Positions 22,238-33,887 of a DNA stretch of 64,000 nt are shown here, piece by piece. The stretch is from Humulus lupulus (taxonomy: Eukaryota; Streptophyta; Magnoliopsida; Rosales; Cannabaceae): positions 228,348,360 through 228,412,359 of the forward strand of contig NC_084793.1 of NCBI RefSeq assembly GCF_963169125.1, read 5' to 3'. Both the position numbers and the translations under genes were made by a program. Below the pieces are notes generated by a model. The model made no database searches. It was not told the DNA's origin and worked only from the letters and a program-made list of their open reading frames with translations. The first letter of the stretch is position 1. Each line of letters opens with the position of its first letter.

Positions 22238-24864
22238 CTAAGCTTCGCCAGGTGGCCCCTTGGAGGTCGCCATCTCGCCTTGCTCAGCTGCGCCAGAGCC
22301 TTCCCCGGTCTCAGAGGGCGCCTCTTTATCAAGGCTAGCTTGGAACTTCACCAGCAAGCGCTCCCAGAGGCTCGCTGACATGAAGGAGAAGTCAGCGTCT
22401 GGATTGTAGGCCCAGCAATGGTAGAACAGATCTTCCATGGACTTTTCCGAAGTTGTCCGCTCGGCCTCTAGGGCAGCCTGGGCGACCTGGACCTCAGTCT
22501 TCGCGGCATCTAGGTCTGTCCGCGAGGTGGCAAGAGAGGTCTCAAGCTCTTGGACCTTCGAGCGGGTTTTTTCCAACTCGACCTGCATGGCCGCCAAGGC
22601 ATCCTTAGCTGCCTGCAGGGTAGTCTAGTGCTCGCTCCTCATGTCCTCGAGCTGAGTTTTGGTCCTGACGATGCTCCGGTGGAGGGCAACGACGCTCTGC
22701 GAAGTTGAAAAGACAATTGCCTTAGAAAAAAAAAGGGGAAAGAAAAAGCAGGGCAAAGTGTAATGATAAAAACCACAAAAAATTAAGTTAGCTTACCGTC
22801 ATGGCCATGCCCAATGAAGACTCCAGCACGCCCACCAGGCTCAATGTCTCGATGGCCCGGAGCTCATTCTCGGTGAACTTGTATATGTGGCTGACGGTGT
22901 AGTTCGCCGACTCATACACCGTTCCCCGGAAGGCCTCGGGGATCTTCTCCAGGTCCTGGGGATTGACTGGGATGCGTACATCGGAGGGTACGATGGCCGA
23001 AGTCCCGACCTCCGTTCCTGCGTCCCGGGCGACGGCTGGAGCTCGCGGAGCCGGTGGAGGCATGTTGCTTCCCCCTGCAGCAGGAAGAACCGCTCCCGCA
23101 ACCTATGCAGCTGGGGCTTGCTCCTTGTCCTTTGCAGGAGACTTGGTGGGGGTCCCGGCGACGTTCTTGGATGTTCGGAGCCTCTTCATTCTTGGCCCAG
23201 CGGCCCCATCCACGGCGTTCCCCTCGAAGACCGCACCTCGCAGGCTCTCCTCGGGCTGAGACATCTCTTCTGTCAAAACAAAAACATGGTTAGTACGAGT
23301 TAGCAACCATACAGAGACAAAAACAAAGGGGTAAAGAGAAAGTCAAATATGTGTATACTAAGGGAATCCTACCCCCCGAGCTAGAAGATGGATCTAAGTT
23401 GATTACTTCCCGAGTTGGCGCAAGTTCTGGGTCCGAGGCTGACTCAGGGCTAGATTCCTCTACATATTGCCTAAGCCTCAGAGCTACGGCACCCCTCCGG
23501 AGTGATGGCCATGTCCGAAGGTTGGTCCCATACTCCTCGAATAGGATTGACCTAAAGGCTAGGGTATTATCTACTACTACGGTACCCCTAGGCCGGCTAT
23601 CTTGGTAATCCAGCACAAGCCGGTCGACACAATGGAGCAGGGTTGTATTCAGGTCCGGATCCCTTCGGTGACGATGGAAGAGCTGCCTAGGATTGAACTT
23701 AGCCAGCCGGGGGTCTGCTGTGGCCCTATCTAGATTCCTAAACATGTAAGGGTTACCTTGGCCAGAAGGACCCGCGGCTGCTCCGGATTGGATCCTCTCC
23801 TTGCCCGTCCTTTGGGCAGCCTCCAAAGCCCGCTTTCTGTTCCTCACGAGCGGAACTTCATTTTCCTCGTCCTCCTCATCTTCATCCCCCACGACCTCCT
23901 CCACGATGATGGGTCTGGTGTCGCGGACTGGGGGAAGCCCCCGGGGCCTCTTCAGGTTCAAAGTCTGATTTGGGAAAATCAGCTTACAGGCCACCATCAT
24001 CTCGTCCGTTACGAGCACACGGTAATCTTTCTCGCTGGGGGGCAAGCCCGCCAGTGTCTCGTATTGGGCCCCGAGGGTCACAGATTTCTCTGTCCTCGCG
24101 AAGATAGCTGCATGATTGATCTAAGTCAGAAAGGGATACGGGAGGAGCTAAAAGGACACTTAACTTACGAGCTAAGGATAAAAAACACTTACGAGGACGA
24201 TTGAAGTAGTGGAGCTCGCAGTTCCTGAACCCCGTCGACATGAAGAACTGGTCCTTGAAGTCGTTGGGGTGGCTGGGCAGTTCGATAACCGCAGCCGTAT
24301 TGGGAAATCGAGTTAAGTAGTAAAACCCGTCGCCTCGCCCCCGCTGATCCGGGCTGGCCTTGAGGCAGAAAAAATATAAAATGTCCGCAGGAGTGGGGAC
24401 CTCCCACTCGTGCTTCTGAAATAAATATCTCAACCCCGCCAACAACCGATAAGAGTTGGGGGGAGCTGAAATGGGGCCAACCTCACGTAATTCAGGAAGT
24501 CGGCAAAGTACTGATCCAACGGGAGGAAAGCCCCCGCCTTAAAATGCTCGCCGCTCCAGGCCACGAACGATTCATCGAGCGGCTCACAGCTCCGCTCGCC
24601 TTCCGCGGGAGGTCGGGCGATCACTGACATCCTCCCCAGCGCAATGTTGTGGGAGAGGAATATCATATTGATATTCGTCTGGTCATTAATCTTTGAGACG
24701 ATCCTCTCCGCCTCAAAAAACGCATCAGGAGCCACCTCGAGCTCCTTCTCCACTGCCGGCCCAAAGCGGGGGATCGGGGAGTCAGGCACCACCGCTTTTC
24801 CTTTGTCCTGCTGGGAGGCCGAGCTGCCGACGGTCTTCTGTGGGGCATTCCTCTTTGGTGCCAT
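22238..24864 (-). pseudogene. Antisense ORF of the Tat-type element, intron-containing, 'putative gypsy type transposon' domain
   Basis: On the strand opposite gag-pol, starting MAPKRNAPQKTVG at 24,864. The first part has the domain that Pfam calls putative gypsy type transposon: FKAGAFLPLDQYFADFLNYV, LAPFQLPP, then after a 1-base loss in a C run (about 24,455-24,465) LLAGLRYLFQKHEWEVPTP and DILYFFCLKA. After HYFNRPR a GTAAGT donor (about 24,192) leads to an acceptor near 24,105, resuming EKSVTLGAQYETLAGLPPSEKDYR. An acidic tract and a basic region follow. Further pieces at 22,788-23,306 and a coiled-coil-like end at 22,238-22,597 (EKTRSKVQELETSLATSR) suggest more introns. Its function is unknown. 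A relic of the same ORF lies at 60,900-61,577. Confidence 0.7.
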
Positions 24865-25865
24865 CTGGTCGCCTAATGAACAAAAAGAAAAGATTTTAGA
24901 AAAAGGCGACCTAAGCATGAGGAAGAATCAAAGTGTTATTTGCACGAGCTGAGGTAAGCCCAGCCCGTGGAGAGTGAGACCACGCGGTTCTATGAACACG
25001 CGTCTGTGCTCCCAACAGATCCCCGATTACTCGGAATTCGTGTGTCAGGAGGGTCAGGATAGAATTTGCCTTGGGGGGGAAGTTTCAGTAGGCAAAGAAG
25101 GCAAAACCGCCTGTGAAGCGTGTCCCCTAAGCTACCCGGTTTTGCACCCAAAATACCAAAACTTCTACCCAGAAATTTTCCCCAGAAAATGCATCCTACA
25201 AACCATGTTCCCAAATGTTGTCCTACGGAAAAAATACCCTAACCTAAAAGGCTTTCACCCTTCCTACCCACAAAAAACCAGTAAACCCTTGCATGTGGCT
25301 ACAATAAATATTTACCTAAGCTATAGTGAAAAATATTTGCAGAACACACAAGGTCAGGAGACTTACAGTGTTTGGATGGGAAGTGGATGAAGGTGTCGCC
25401 TAGGTGGGAGCTTCGTCGGAGTGTTTGCTTCCAAAGCTGTGAGGAAATCCCTACGTCTGAGTTTCTTAAGCAACTGAGAATGGCGGTCGCAAAGAAGAGG
25501 GTTTCTTTTTCTTCTGAAATGAAGAGAGAAGAAGGAGAGAAGTTCTGGGAAATTTCAAATGAAAGGGTGGCCCATGCGTAGGGTGGCCACCCCTTTTATA
25601 TACGTGAAGGGTCACGTATAGAGGGCCGTTGGATGGCCCTGATGAGGGATCCGAGGCCCTCCACTCGAAATACGAAACGACGGCTGGGCATAGGCTAGGC
25701 CATTAAATGCGGTTCTCGTAAGGCGTAACGTCACCAACCACGATGTTCCACGTATCAGGCGCCTGCGTAAGATGTGGAATGTGAAGAGTTCATGGGGAAG
25801 CCTAAAATCCCCTACTGTGGCTTTATCCGATGTGGAATACCACGAGCAGGAGCTTGGGGGGCAAG
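24865..25865 (+). other. 3' untranslated region of the gypsy element and polypurine tract; possible antisense promoter
   Basis: About 1 kb between the antisense ORF and the 3' LTR. Small open frames here show no family signature. The minus strand could hold the promoter and 5' UTR of the antisense ORF: the reverse complement of 25,596-25,605 is a TATA-like TATAAAAGGG. The last bases (about 25,850-25,865, gagcttggggggcaag) are the polypurine tract before the LTR. Confidence 0.5.
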
Positions 25866-26617
25866 TGTACGCCCTGATTTTCCCACGGGCTGATTAGCAA
25901 GCTGAGCTGCGGCCTAATCATGATTATCTCGTGGACCTCCCCAAGACCGGAGCTTCCGTCATAAGGTCGTACCTCCTTAGCACGGGGCAACCCAAGGGCT
26001 CGCCAAGATTGCCTAAGACTTGAGCCTGGACTCTGAAGGCCGAAGGTCGAGTATCCAGCTCATGGTACGAGCAGAATATGGAGGCTATGACCCTTTGTAA
26101 AGTCAACACACGCAAGGTAAACGTGCATATATCAGACATCACGTGTCTGATATGCCCCTGACTTCTCGGACACGCAGCAGGAACGTGCGTATTCAGACAC
26201 CCACGACTGGGTTGGGCCGTGCGGCCCATTATCTCCTTACCTATTGATTTGACCACACTTATGTGTCAGGTTTAGGAATTAATCATGAATGTCACAGAGT
26301 TGACATGATAGGTAAGAAGGTCATGGAATGACCTTCTTACCAACTCCCAGGTGCCTTCTCCTATAAATATGGAGACCCTGGGAGTTGATAGGGGTTGGAT
26401 GATCTCTTGTAAGAAATATCCTGTAATCATATACCCAGAATAGAGCAATAATATTGACTAGTGGAGTAGAATGATTTTAACCTTTGAACCACTTAAAAAC
26501 TGTGTCTCGAGTCACCCTGTCATTTCGAAGATCATATATCTGTTTCGGTTCATTATTAGCATTAATCCATTTCTCTTCTTTTCTTAAATTACCTGTTGGC
26601 GAATAACCGCGTCAACA
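25866..26617 (+). repeat. 3' LTR of the Tat-type gypsy element, full length
   Basis: A 752-bp LTR from TGTACGCCC to GCGTCAACA, preceded by a polypurine tract. It is about 1.5 % different (by eye) from the truncated copy at 14,544-15,203, so the insertion is fairly recent. Following bases 'caatttatc' match the copia LTR from 7,832, which fixes the insertion point inside the copia 5' LTR. Confidence 0.92.
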
Positions 26618-27783
26618 CAATTTATCTTAATTAATAAATCTGCCTTAATTTCTCTTTTCTTCTCAAAATTACACAACTCTGTGAAACTATCCAAAATTGA
26701 CCTGGTCAACTTTGATAATTCTAATTGATGATTAAATCAATTAATTGAGACTATCTAGATGATTTTATCCAAGGTACAATGGGGACCATGGGCCTATGAA
26801 ATCAAGCTCCAATAAGTTATCATAAATCTAACAAATAAATTTACTAACTTATTAATTCCTCGTGACTCCACTATAGACTCGGAATTGCACTCTTGAATTC
26901 ATAGAACACTCTATAACAAATATAGATACGCTATTAATTATCCATTGTTACAACCATAATTGTCACTCAATCCTCTATAGATGGTCTACAATGAGATAGG
27001 ACTAAAATACCGTTTTACCCCTCATTGGATTTTATCCTTAAAACACTTAGTTCTTTGTAAATGATATTTCAGTAAACTAATTTAATTACTGAAATGAGAT
27101 CTCTATCATTTAACACCTTGAACCAAACTAAAAGGAAACCATCGTTTTACTTCTTCATCAGAAGCTATAGATGTTCATATCTATGATTAACACTCCCACT
27201 CAATTATACTACCGAGTTCCCAAGATGTAAGTATGGGCTAGTCCGTAGGGTAAGCTGGTAACGAACAAGTCAAAGAACTCAAATAATACAATCAGTTAGA
27301 ATACTAACCACTCAGAATTGAGATTGAATTGACATATGGTCAACTATATGATATGACTAGAATAGATAATAACGGTATGTTTACTTATCTTATCAACTGT
27401 CAATATCGGTCCTGTCCGATGTAACAAATACATCCGATCTTATCTACTTTGCTAATGTTCTGGAAAGAACATAATGATGTAATGTGTAAGTAGATTATAT
27501 CGTAGATTGGCAAGTCAGTGTAAATCATGTGTACTGACTAATCTTAGGACTAACTTATTTTGAACATATAATCATATTTATATTCTACTATGATTACGTC
27601 ACTATAAATAAGATAAGTTATATGCTCGAGATTTAATAGAAGTTTATATTAAAAAATAATCATGAAAATAAAACATGTGAGCAAAGTGATTAACCAAGTC
27701 AAAAAATGATTTCTATTATTTTATTGATAATAAAATGAGATTACAAAGAATTTGGGTTTTAATTAGGGCATAAAACCCCAACA
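26618..27783 (-). repeat. Outer part of the copia 5' LTR
   Basis: Nearly identical to 7,832-8,995 of the copia 3' LTR, ending CCAACA at 27,783 and followed by the second CAAAA duplication (27,784-27,788). The inner part, which would match 7,149-7,831, is not present on the other side of the gypsy element and has been lost. Confidence 0.92.
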
Positions 27784-27788
27784 CAAAA

Positions 27789-27977
27789 CTCATAATTTTA
27801 CTTCAACTGAAGTGAAACCGTTAAGTGTTTTGTACCTCATTGTGTAAACAACTTAACTATTATATTTAACTAATCTCAACATACTTCTATCAAGAAGGAA
27901 TTTGAAAAGCCACTACTGTGTTTGCTTTTGGGATTGATTGATTAATCGCCTCAGAAGAGTAGAGGCCTCGGGGGCAA
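27789..27977 (-). repeat. Fragment of an LTR of the 49,707 family, right part
   Basis: The first 80-100 bases continue the similarity to the reverse complement of 50,360-50,290 that stops at 7,148 ('...tagtgttttacacct...' versus 'taagtgttttgtacct'). The last part (about 27,950-27,977) is purine-rich and precedes a TG-starting LTR, so it belongs to the next element as its polypurine tract; the border between the two was not resolved. Confidence 0.55.
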
Positions 27978-28692
27978 TGTTGTACCCTAAGATTTGGGCT
28001 AGAATGTGAATTTAGCACAGGGTGCATAATTCACCTCGCATGATTCATAAGGCATAAATATGACAAAAAATTGCCAGGTTTATATATTTAGCGAAATAAG
28101 TTTGGGGGATTAGTAGGCTTGGCTGCGCATTATGTCCAGTTCAGCTCGGGTATTCAGCACATCATATGTACTCACCTCATAAGTTGTTCGGCTCAGTACA
28201 GTAGTAAGAGGTCCTCAATTTGGTTTCCAACACGGTCCAAGTACTTAGCTCGGGCTTTCTGAGCTATGTGACGCGCGATAACTAGAAATGACCGTGGCAC
28301 CCTTAAAACACAAGATTATTTCCTATTTCATGTGCTCTGACTGAATCAAGCAATTTTAATGAAACAAATTATGTATTTAATGTATTTATTTCATATCATT
28401 CGAAAAGGAAAACTTCCCATTATTTTTTGGGAAACCCTATACACCAATTATCCCTATAAATACATGGGATTGGCGCATTGTAAAAGACATGCCATTTTCA
28501 CTGTACCAAAACTCTGAGAAAATTGCTCTTGGAGCTTTGAACTCAAAATTCAATAATATTAGCTCGTGGACTAAGTAAATTTAATATCTGAACCACGTAA
28601 ATTCATTATCCCCTTTTTCTTTGTTTGTGTTCATCATAATATAAAGCTAATACTCTCCTTAGATCTCGTTGACTCCAAAATTGGTATGAACA
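27978..28692 (+). repeat. Gypsy LTR (3' LTR or remnant)
   Basis: 715 bp from TGTTGTACCCTAAG to TATGAACA. The start is the same as in the LTR at 223, and 'tattagctcgtggactaa...gaaccacgtaa' parallels 'attgactcgtggacta...gaaccactta' there. A polypurine-like 'cctcgggggcaa' precedes it. No partner LTR or TSD was found. Confidence 0.65.
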
Positions 28693-29431
28693 AAATACAT
28701 TCCTAGCTCCACCCTTGCTTACCTTCATCTAACAGAGAAAAATATATTTTTCATCTTTCTTTCTCTGAAAATTCGAATGATGAAGTGACAAATTTTAACG
28801 AAAAGATAAAAATATGAAAACAAAAATACTCTATAAACGGTAAAATTGAAAAAATAAATAAATTTGTATAGATGCTTTTTTTTTAATCATACGTATAGAA
28901 GTAATAGTATATCAAAAAGTAATACATGAGTTTATGAGGTAAATTTCTCATAATTTTATAAGAATAAACGGAGAGCTCTTACACCCTATAAATTTATATA
29001 TACTGCTTAAATTAAATACACTCCATTTATAAATTAAAAAAAATATTTATTTATAATCACACCCTATATCTTGATTTATATATTTTTTTTTATAAAGGAT
29101 AAACTTTAACACTTAGTTGTAGCTTCTATCATAAATTATTTAATATTTTTTGTCTATTTTGCCAAATAATTTTATTACATATAGCCTTTTCAAAATCAAC
29201 TTTTATGTTTTTTTTTTAAATATGTAACAAACTTTGCCCTAAGTTAATCTTTCTCTGTTGCAAAATTTGTAATTTATTGTTGTAGCCTGAATTAGACTTG
29301 TCCTTTCAACCTATTAATGTAAATTCCATTTATCGTAAAAAAAAAAAAAAAAAAAAGGAATTTTCATGTATTATGCATCCTAATATAATCTAATTATTAT
29401 GCATGCCAACATAATCAAGAAATCCCAAACT
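28693..29431. other. AT-rich spacer with a poly(A) run
   Basis: No gene or clear repeat recognised. A run of about 20 A at 29,338-29,357 could be the tail of a retroposed sequence, but no LINE or SINE body was recognised before it. Confidence 0.45.
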
Positions 29432-31334
29432 ATGTCATTTTGTAAAATTTGAACACAATTGCCCCTCTCATTAACAACACACCCTCCCTTTCTCTCAAAC
29501 TCTCTCAACTCCTCTCTCATTCTCTACCACGATGGCACCCCAACCATTGCCCCACGACGGCAGAGCACCATCTTCCCAAACTACCACTGGCATTAACATT
29601 GTCCTCTCCATCGACGACGATACATTCCATCACCATTAAAGCACCCTTTTAAATCTCCATCTCTTCAATTTGTTTTATGTTTTAATGATTCAAAATGCTA
29701 TTCAAAACTTAAACCCAAGAAAAGATTAACTTAAGACACTAATTTATAGATTTCAAACACTTTAGTACAAGATTTTTTGGATTTTATTTGCATTTTTTTT
29801 CTTCAGATCTAGAACTTTGAAAAATTGTAGAAAAACGATGTCTAACGATGCTCATGTGATAGTGGCTTAAAAACATGGTTTTTGGCTGAAAATATGTTTA
29901 ATGATGTTGATGCGATGGTGTCTTGAAAACATCATTTTTTGGCACAAAATGATGCCTAACGATGCCCGTGCGATGATGCCTTTAAAACATTGTTTTTAAG
30001 TAAAAAAAACAATGCTTAATAATGCTAATGTAATGTTGGTGCAATGTCAATGCGATGGTGTATTGAAAACATGGTTTTTGGCCAAAAACAATTCCTAACG
30101 ATGCCTGTGCAATGCTCTACAATGAAATTTGATAAAAAACTTTTATGAAGCATAACTTTTCACCCAAATATTAGTTTGAGATGATTTTTTTTTTTAATTT
30201 CAGTATTTTTTCAAGATCCATATTTTTAGAATATGTAGAAGTGTAATTTTTCACTGTGTTGAATACAAATTTTTTAATTGCGATGCCGTTGCGACGACGC
30301 TTTGAAAACATGATTTTTTGGCAAAAAGAAAAAAACGATGCCTAACAATGAATAACGATATTGATGCGATGGTGCCTTAAAAACATAGTTTTAGGCCAAA
30401 AAACAATGCATAACGATGTTGATACGATGTTGGTGCGATGCTAGTGCAATGTTGCATTGAAAACATGGTTTTTGGCCTTAAAGTTTTGTATTCAACACTA
30501 TAAAAAATTGCACTTCTATATATTCTAGACATATAGATCTAAACAAAAATAATAAAATAATAAAATAATAAAAAAAAAGCCATCTCAAACTGATATCAGA
30601 GTGAAAAGTTATGCTTCATGAAAGTTTTTATCAAATTTCATCGTAGAGCATCGCCCAGGCATCGCACGAGCATCGTTAGGTATTGTTTTTTTTGGCCAAA
30701 AACTATGTTGTCAATACATCATCACACTGGCATCATACTAACATTGCATTAGCATCGTTAGGTATCATTTTTGGAAGAAAAAAAAACTATGATTTCAAGG
30801 CACCATCGCATCAACATTGCATGATCATCGTTAGACATCGTTAGGCATCATTTTTGGCCAAAAAAATATGTTTTCAAGGCACCACCGCATTATCATCGTT
30901 AGACATTATTTTTCTGTAATTTTCTAAAGTTCTAGATCTGGAAAAAAAAAATGCAAATAAAACAAAAAAATCTTGTTCAAAAGTGTTTGAAATCTATAAA
31001 TTAGTATCTTAACTCATCTCTTTTCTTGGGTTTAAGTTTTGGATAGTATTTTGAATCATTAAAACATAAAAAAAGAATTGAAGAGATGGAGATTTAAAAG
31101 GGTGTTTCAATGGTGATGGAATGTATCGTTGTCAATGGAGAGAATGATGTTAATGACAGTGGTAGTTTGGGAATATGGTGCTTTGCCACCATGGGGCATT
31201 GGTTGGGGGTGCCATTGTGGTAGAGAATGAGAGACGAGTTGAGAGAGCTTGAGAGATAATTTTAGAGAGAGAGAGAAAAATTGTTAATGGGAAGGACAAT
31301 TGTATCCAAAATTTACAAAATCACATAGTTGAGA
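29432..31334. mobile_element. 1.9-kb foldback (palindromic) element with internal GATG-rich repeats
   Basis: The left half (about 29,432-30,380) is the inverted counterpart of the right half (about 30,390-31,334). Examples: 'aactatgtcattttgta' at the left end and its reverse complement 'tacaaaatcacatagtt' at the right end; the pairs around 29,640/31,090, 29,800/30,930 and 30,130/30,640 also fold. Inside the arms a word like 'aacgatgcctaacgatgc.cgtgcgatg' recurs many times. The short frame at 29,449-29,652 lies in the arm and is not a gene. Long inverted arms without a transposase fit a non-autonomous DNA element (Mutator-like foldback, inferred). No TSD could be fixed. Confidence 0.75.
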
Positions 31335-31376
31335 GATAATTGTATTGACACGCTAGATACAAACAACATATTACAT

Positions 31377-32265
31377 TGTTATCCAGGTTTCCGGGTAGCG
31401 TTTAGATGGATAGCCTTCGGGGAGCAGAATCATCAAGGTCTTTCACGGAGGGTGACCAGGGCTCGCGGATGGACAGAAAGGCTTCGCCTCTCCCGTTTAG
31501 TGTCTAGCTCACTCCTTCAAGCCACCGCGACCCGGAAGCTCGTCAGTTCTCCCAGACTCCCGAAGGGATATCCTTCGGGGAAGGTTCTTCCAGGAGGAGC
31601 TCTTTAGGTTGTCTTCGCGGATTTGGTTCCGTGCTTCGCACGGAAGAAGACCAAGTGGTCGAATCACGGAGGAGGCATAGTTGGAACGATACTCACCTGA
31701 CACAGGATCCCGTCTGACACGCCTGACAGGTCAAGGCCGCACACATCCCAGCACGCCTAAAGGTGCCTTTTCACCTACTGTTCCGCTGACCGCCTGGGAA
31801 AGACGGCTGCCTTTCGCTATTTCCCATACTTTCATGTAATTATACCTACGTAGAGTCTTATAGCCATGCTGCTACAGTAATTGTATCCCCTATTTATGGC
31901 TGTTGCGATTAAGACTCAGGGGGACAGAGTAAAACCCTAATAAAAAACCCTCGCTATAAAGGCCCCTTCATTTTGCAAGAGGGGGGACGGCCAACAAATC
32001 ACATAGCAAGAACTCTGCTAAAATCTCTCTAGCTTCATCTTCTCCAAGAGAACCCGAGAGAAACACTGTGAGGTTGTGAGTTTCTTGTACACCAGCTGTT
32101 TAACTGTAATTCTCTACAAGTATAATAACATCGACTCGTGGACTAGGGCTCGTTAACGCCTGAACCACGTAAAAACACTGTTTGTTTATTTACATTTCTG
32201 CACTTCTCCAGTTCTTATCTTTTTATTATTCCGTTCGTATTCGTTTCTGAAAAACTCGGTAAACA
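31377..32265 (+). repeat. Solo LTR, TSD TACAT
   Basis: 889 bp from TGTTATCCAGG to CGGTAAACA with perfect duplications TACAT at 31,372-31,376 and 32,266-32,270. A promoter-like 'gctataaaggcccc' is near 31,952, followed by the transcribed-looking part and 'actcgtggactagg...gaaccacgtaaaaac' near the end, as in the other gypsy LTRs of this window. No internal region remains. The frame at 31,329-31,607 is chance. Confidence 0.88.
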
Positions 32266-32270
32266 TACAT

Positions 32271-32847
32271 GTTTGTTTAGTTTTATTTATAGAATTTATT
32301 AATTATTTTTATTAAATTTGTATAATTGTCATATAAATTTTAAATAAATAAACAATATTATGTACAAAATAATGACAAAAACATATTAAATGAAAAATTA
32401 AACTAAAATATTATTTATAATTTTTTTAATATATATATTTTTTATATGATAACTTTTTAAACATATATATAACTTTATTTTTTATAAAAATTAAGATTAT
32501 GTATTATATATTATTTTAATAATATTTTATAATATTTAAATTTATATTAATATAAGTATTAAATATCTAGTCTTGTATTATAATATTTGATAATATTTGA
32601 ATTTATATTAATATAATTAGTAAAAAATTAGGATTATATATTATTATCATAATAATATTTTATAACATTTAAATTTATATTAATATAATTATTAAATATT
32701 TAATTTTGTATTATATATTATTATAATAATGATATTTTATAATATTTAAATTTAAATTAATATAATTAATAAATATTTATTTTTAGTTATCTTAAATAAA
32801 CAGTTAACAAAAACAACTGAAGAGAAGATATAATAATTAGAGTATAT
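32271..32847. repeat. AT-rich dispersed repeat
   Basis: Very AT-rich, with repeated words such as 'tattataataatattttataatatttaaattt'. The first 150 bases match the reverse complement of about 43,810-43,960 ('gtttgtttagttttatttatagaatttattaatta'). It is a repeat of unknown class; no gene is visible. Confidence 0.55.
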
Positions 32848-32857
32848 TAGATGTATA

Positions 32858-33623
32858 ATAGAGCTGTAAATACGGGCCGGACGTTCTAGCACGGCACGAA
32901 ACTGGCACGAGCCCGGGAGGCACGAGTACGATACGGCACGAAAAAATATGGGCCTGGACCAGTCACGACACGAATTAAAAATTGGCACGGTACGACACGG
33001 CATGACATGGGCCTGAGCATGGCACGGCACGACAAGCCCGAAGACAGGACACGAAAGCACGAACAAACTAGCCCGAAAGCACGACACGATAAAAAGCCCG
33101 ATATTTTGACATTAATAATCATAATAAATTTTTATTTGTCAATTATTAATAAATTAAAATGATAATAGAAGTCTTATTTTTCTCAATGTTTATATTTTTA
33201 TAATTATATTAATTTATTTTAAGATTTGTGAGTTAAATTTTTTAGCATTTATTAGTAGGTATTAAAATTCTAATAATTATTTTTGATATAATTTTGTATA
33301 AAATAAGTTAAAAAGTATATAAAAATATCTAAAATTATAATTTAAACTAAGAAATGTATTTGGTTTGGTAGTAAGTTCATTGATGGTTAAAGAGGAGGTG
33401 GATGGTTTAATTCTCCATCCTCACATTTTTTTACAATAATAAAGCGAGCCCAAATTTGAGCCCGAATAAAGAAAGTAGGCCGGCACGAGTACGGCACGAC
33501 ATGAGCCAGGCTGTACTGGGCCTACTTTTTTTAAAAATGGACTAGCCTGACTTGGTACGAATTAAATACAGAGTCGGCCCGAATTTATCGAAGGCACAAA
33601 AATGTGGGTCGGGCAGGGTAGGG
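32858..33623. mobile_element. hAT-like non-autonomous element rich in GGCACG words
   Basis: Both ends are dense in 'ggcacgg', 'cacgac' and 'gggcc' words in inverted arrangement (for example 'tacgggccggac' left, 'gtcgggcagggt' right), with an AT-rich middle. A 10-base direct repeat TAGATGTATA lies at 32,848-32,857 and 33,624-33,633, compatible with an 8-bp target duplication plus chance bases. No transposase frame. The 111-codon minus-strand frame here is low-complexity and not a gene. Confidence 0.5.
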
Positions 33624-33799
33624 TAGATGTATACATAAAATTTCCAAAATGATAAAAAAAAAAAAAAAAAATTGGTAAACTGGGTGATTGAAGACCGAAT
33701 ATCTCTGCTTATGGGATTTTAGCCGTCAATTGAAAAAAGATAATGACATGTGATTGAGGTCCGCTAGAAGCCATAAAGTCGCCACCTCAGCTTTCGCAT

Positions 33800-33805
33800 C
33801 ACGTG
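33800..33805. promoter_or_regulatory. G-box (CACGTG) upstream of the glucanotransferase gene
   Basis: CACGTG lies 82 bases before the start codon. G-boxes bind bZIP and bHLH factors in light- and sugar-responsive plant promoters. It may lie in the 5' UTR instead; no clear TATA box fixes the transcription start. Confidence 0.35.
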
Positions 33806-33887
33806 TATTTCTCCACCTCCCGCTCCACTGCCACCGGTAGGAGGTGGATTACTGCAACTCCAAGTTCTCTCTCTGTCAAATTCAAAA

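Noticed and set aside
22887..24204. Long plus-strand frames (138 and 148 codons) opposite the antisense ORF
   Set aside because: The minus-strand reading has the recognisable domain, an intron and acidic/basic regions; the plus frames have no family signature.
29449..29652. A 67-codon frame that could be a small secreted or proline-rich protein
   Set aside because: It lies in the arm of the foldback element and its content follows from the repeat; no independent support.
32752..33122. Minus-strand frames rich in S, C and R (111 and 78 codons)
   Set aside because: They translate the GGCACG-type low-complexity repeat of the hAT-like element, not a gene.
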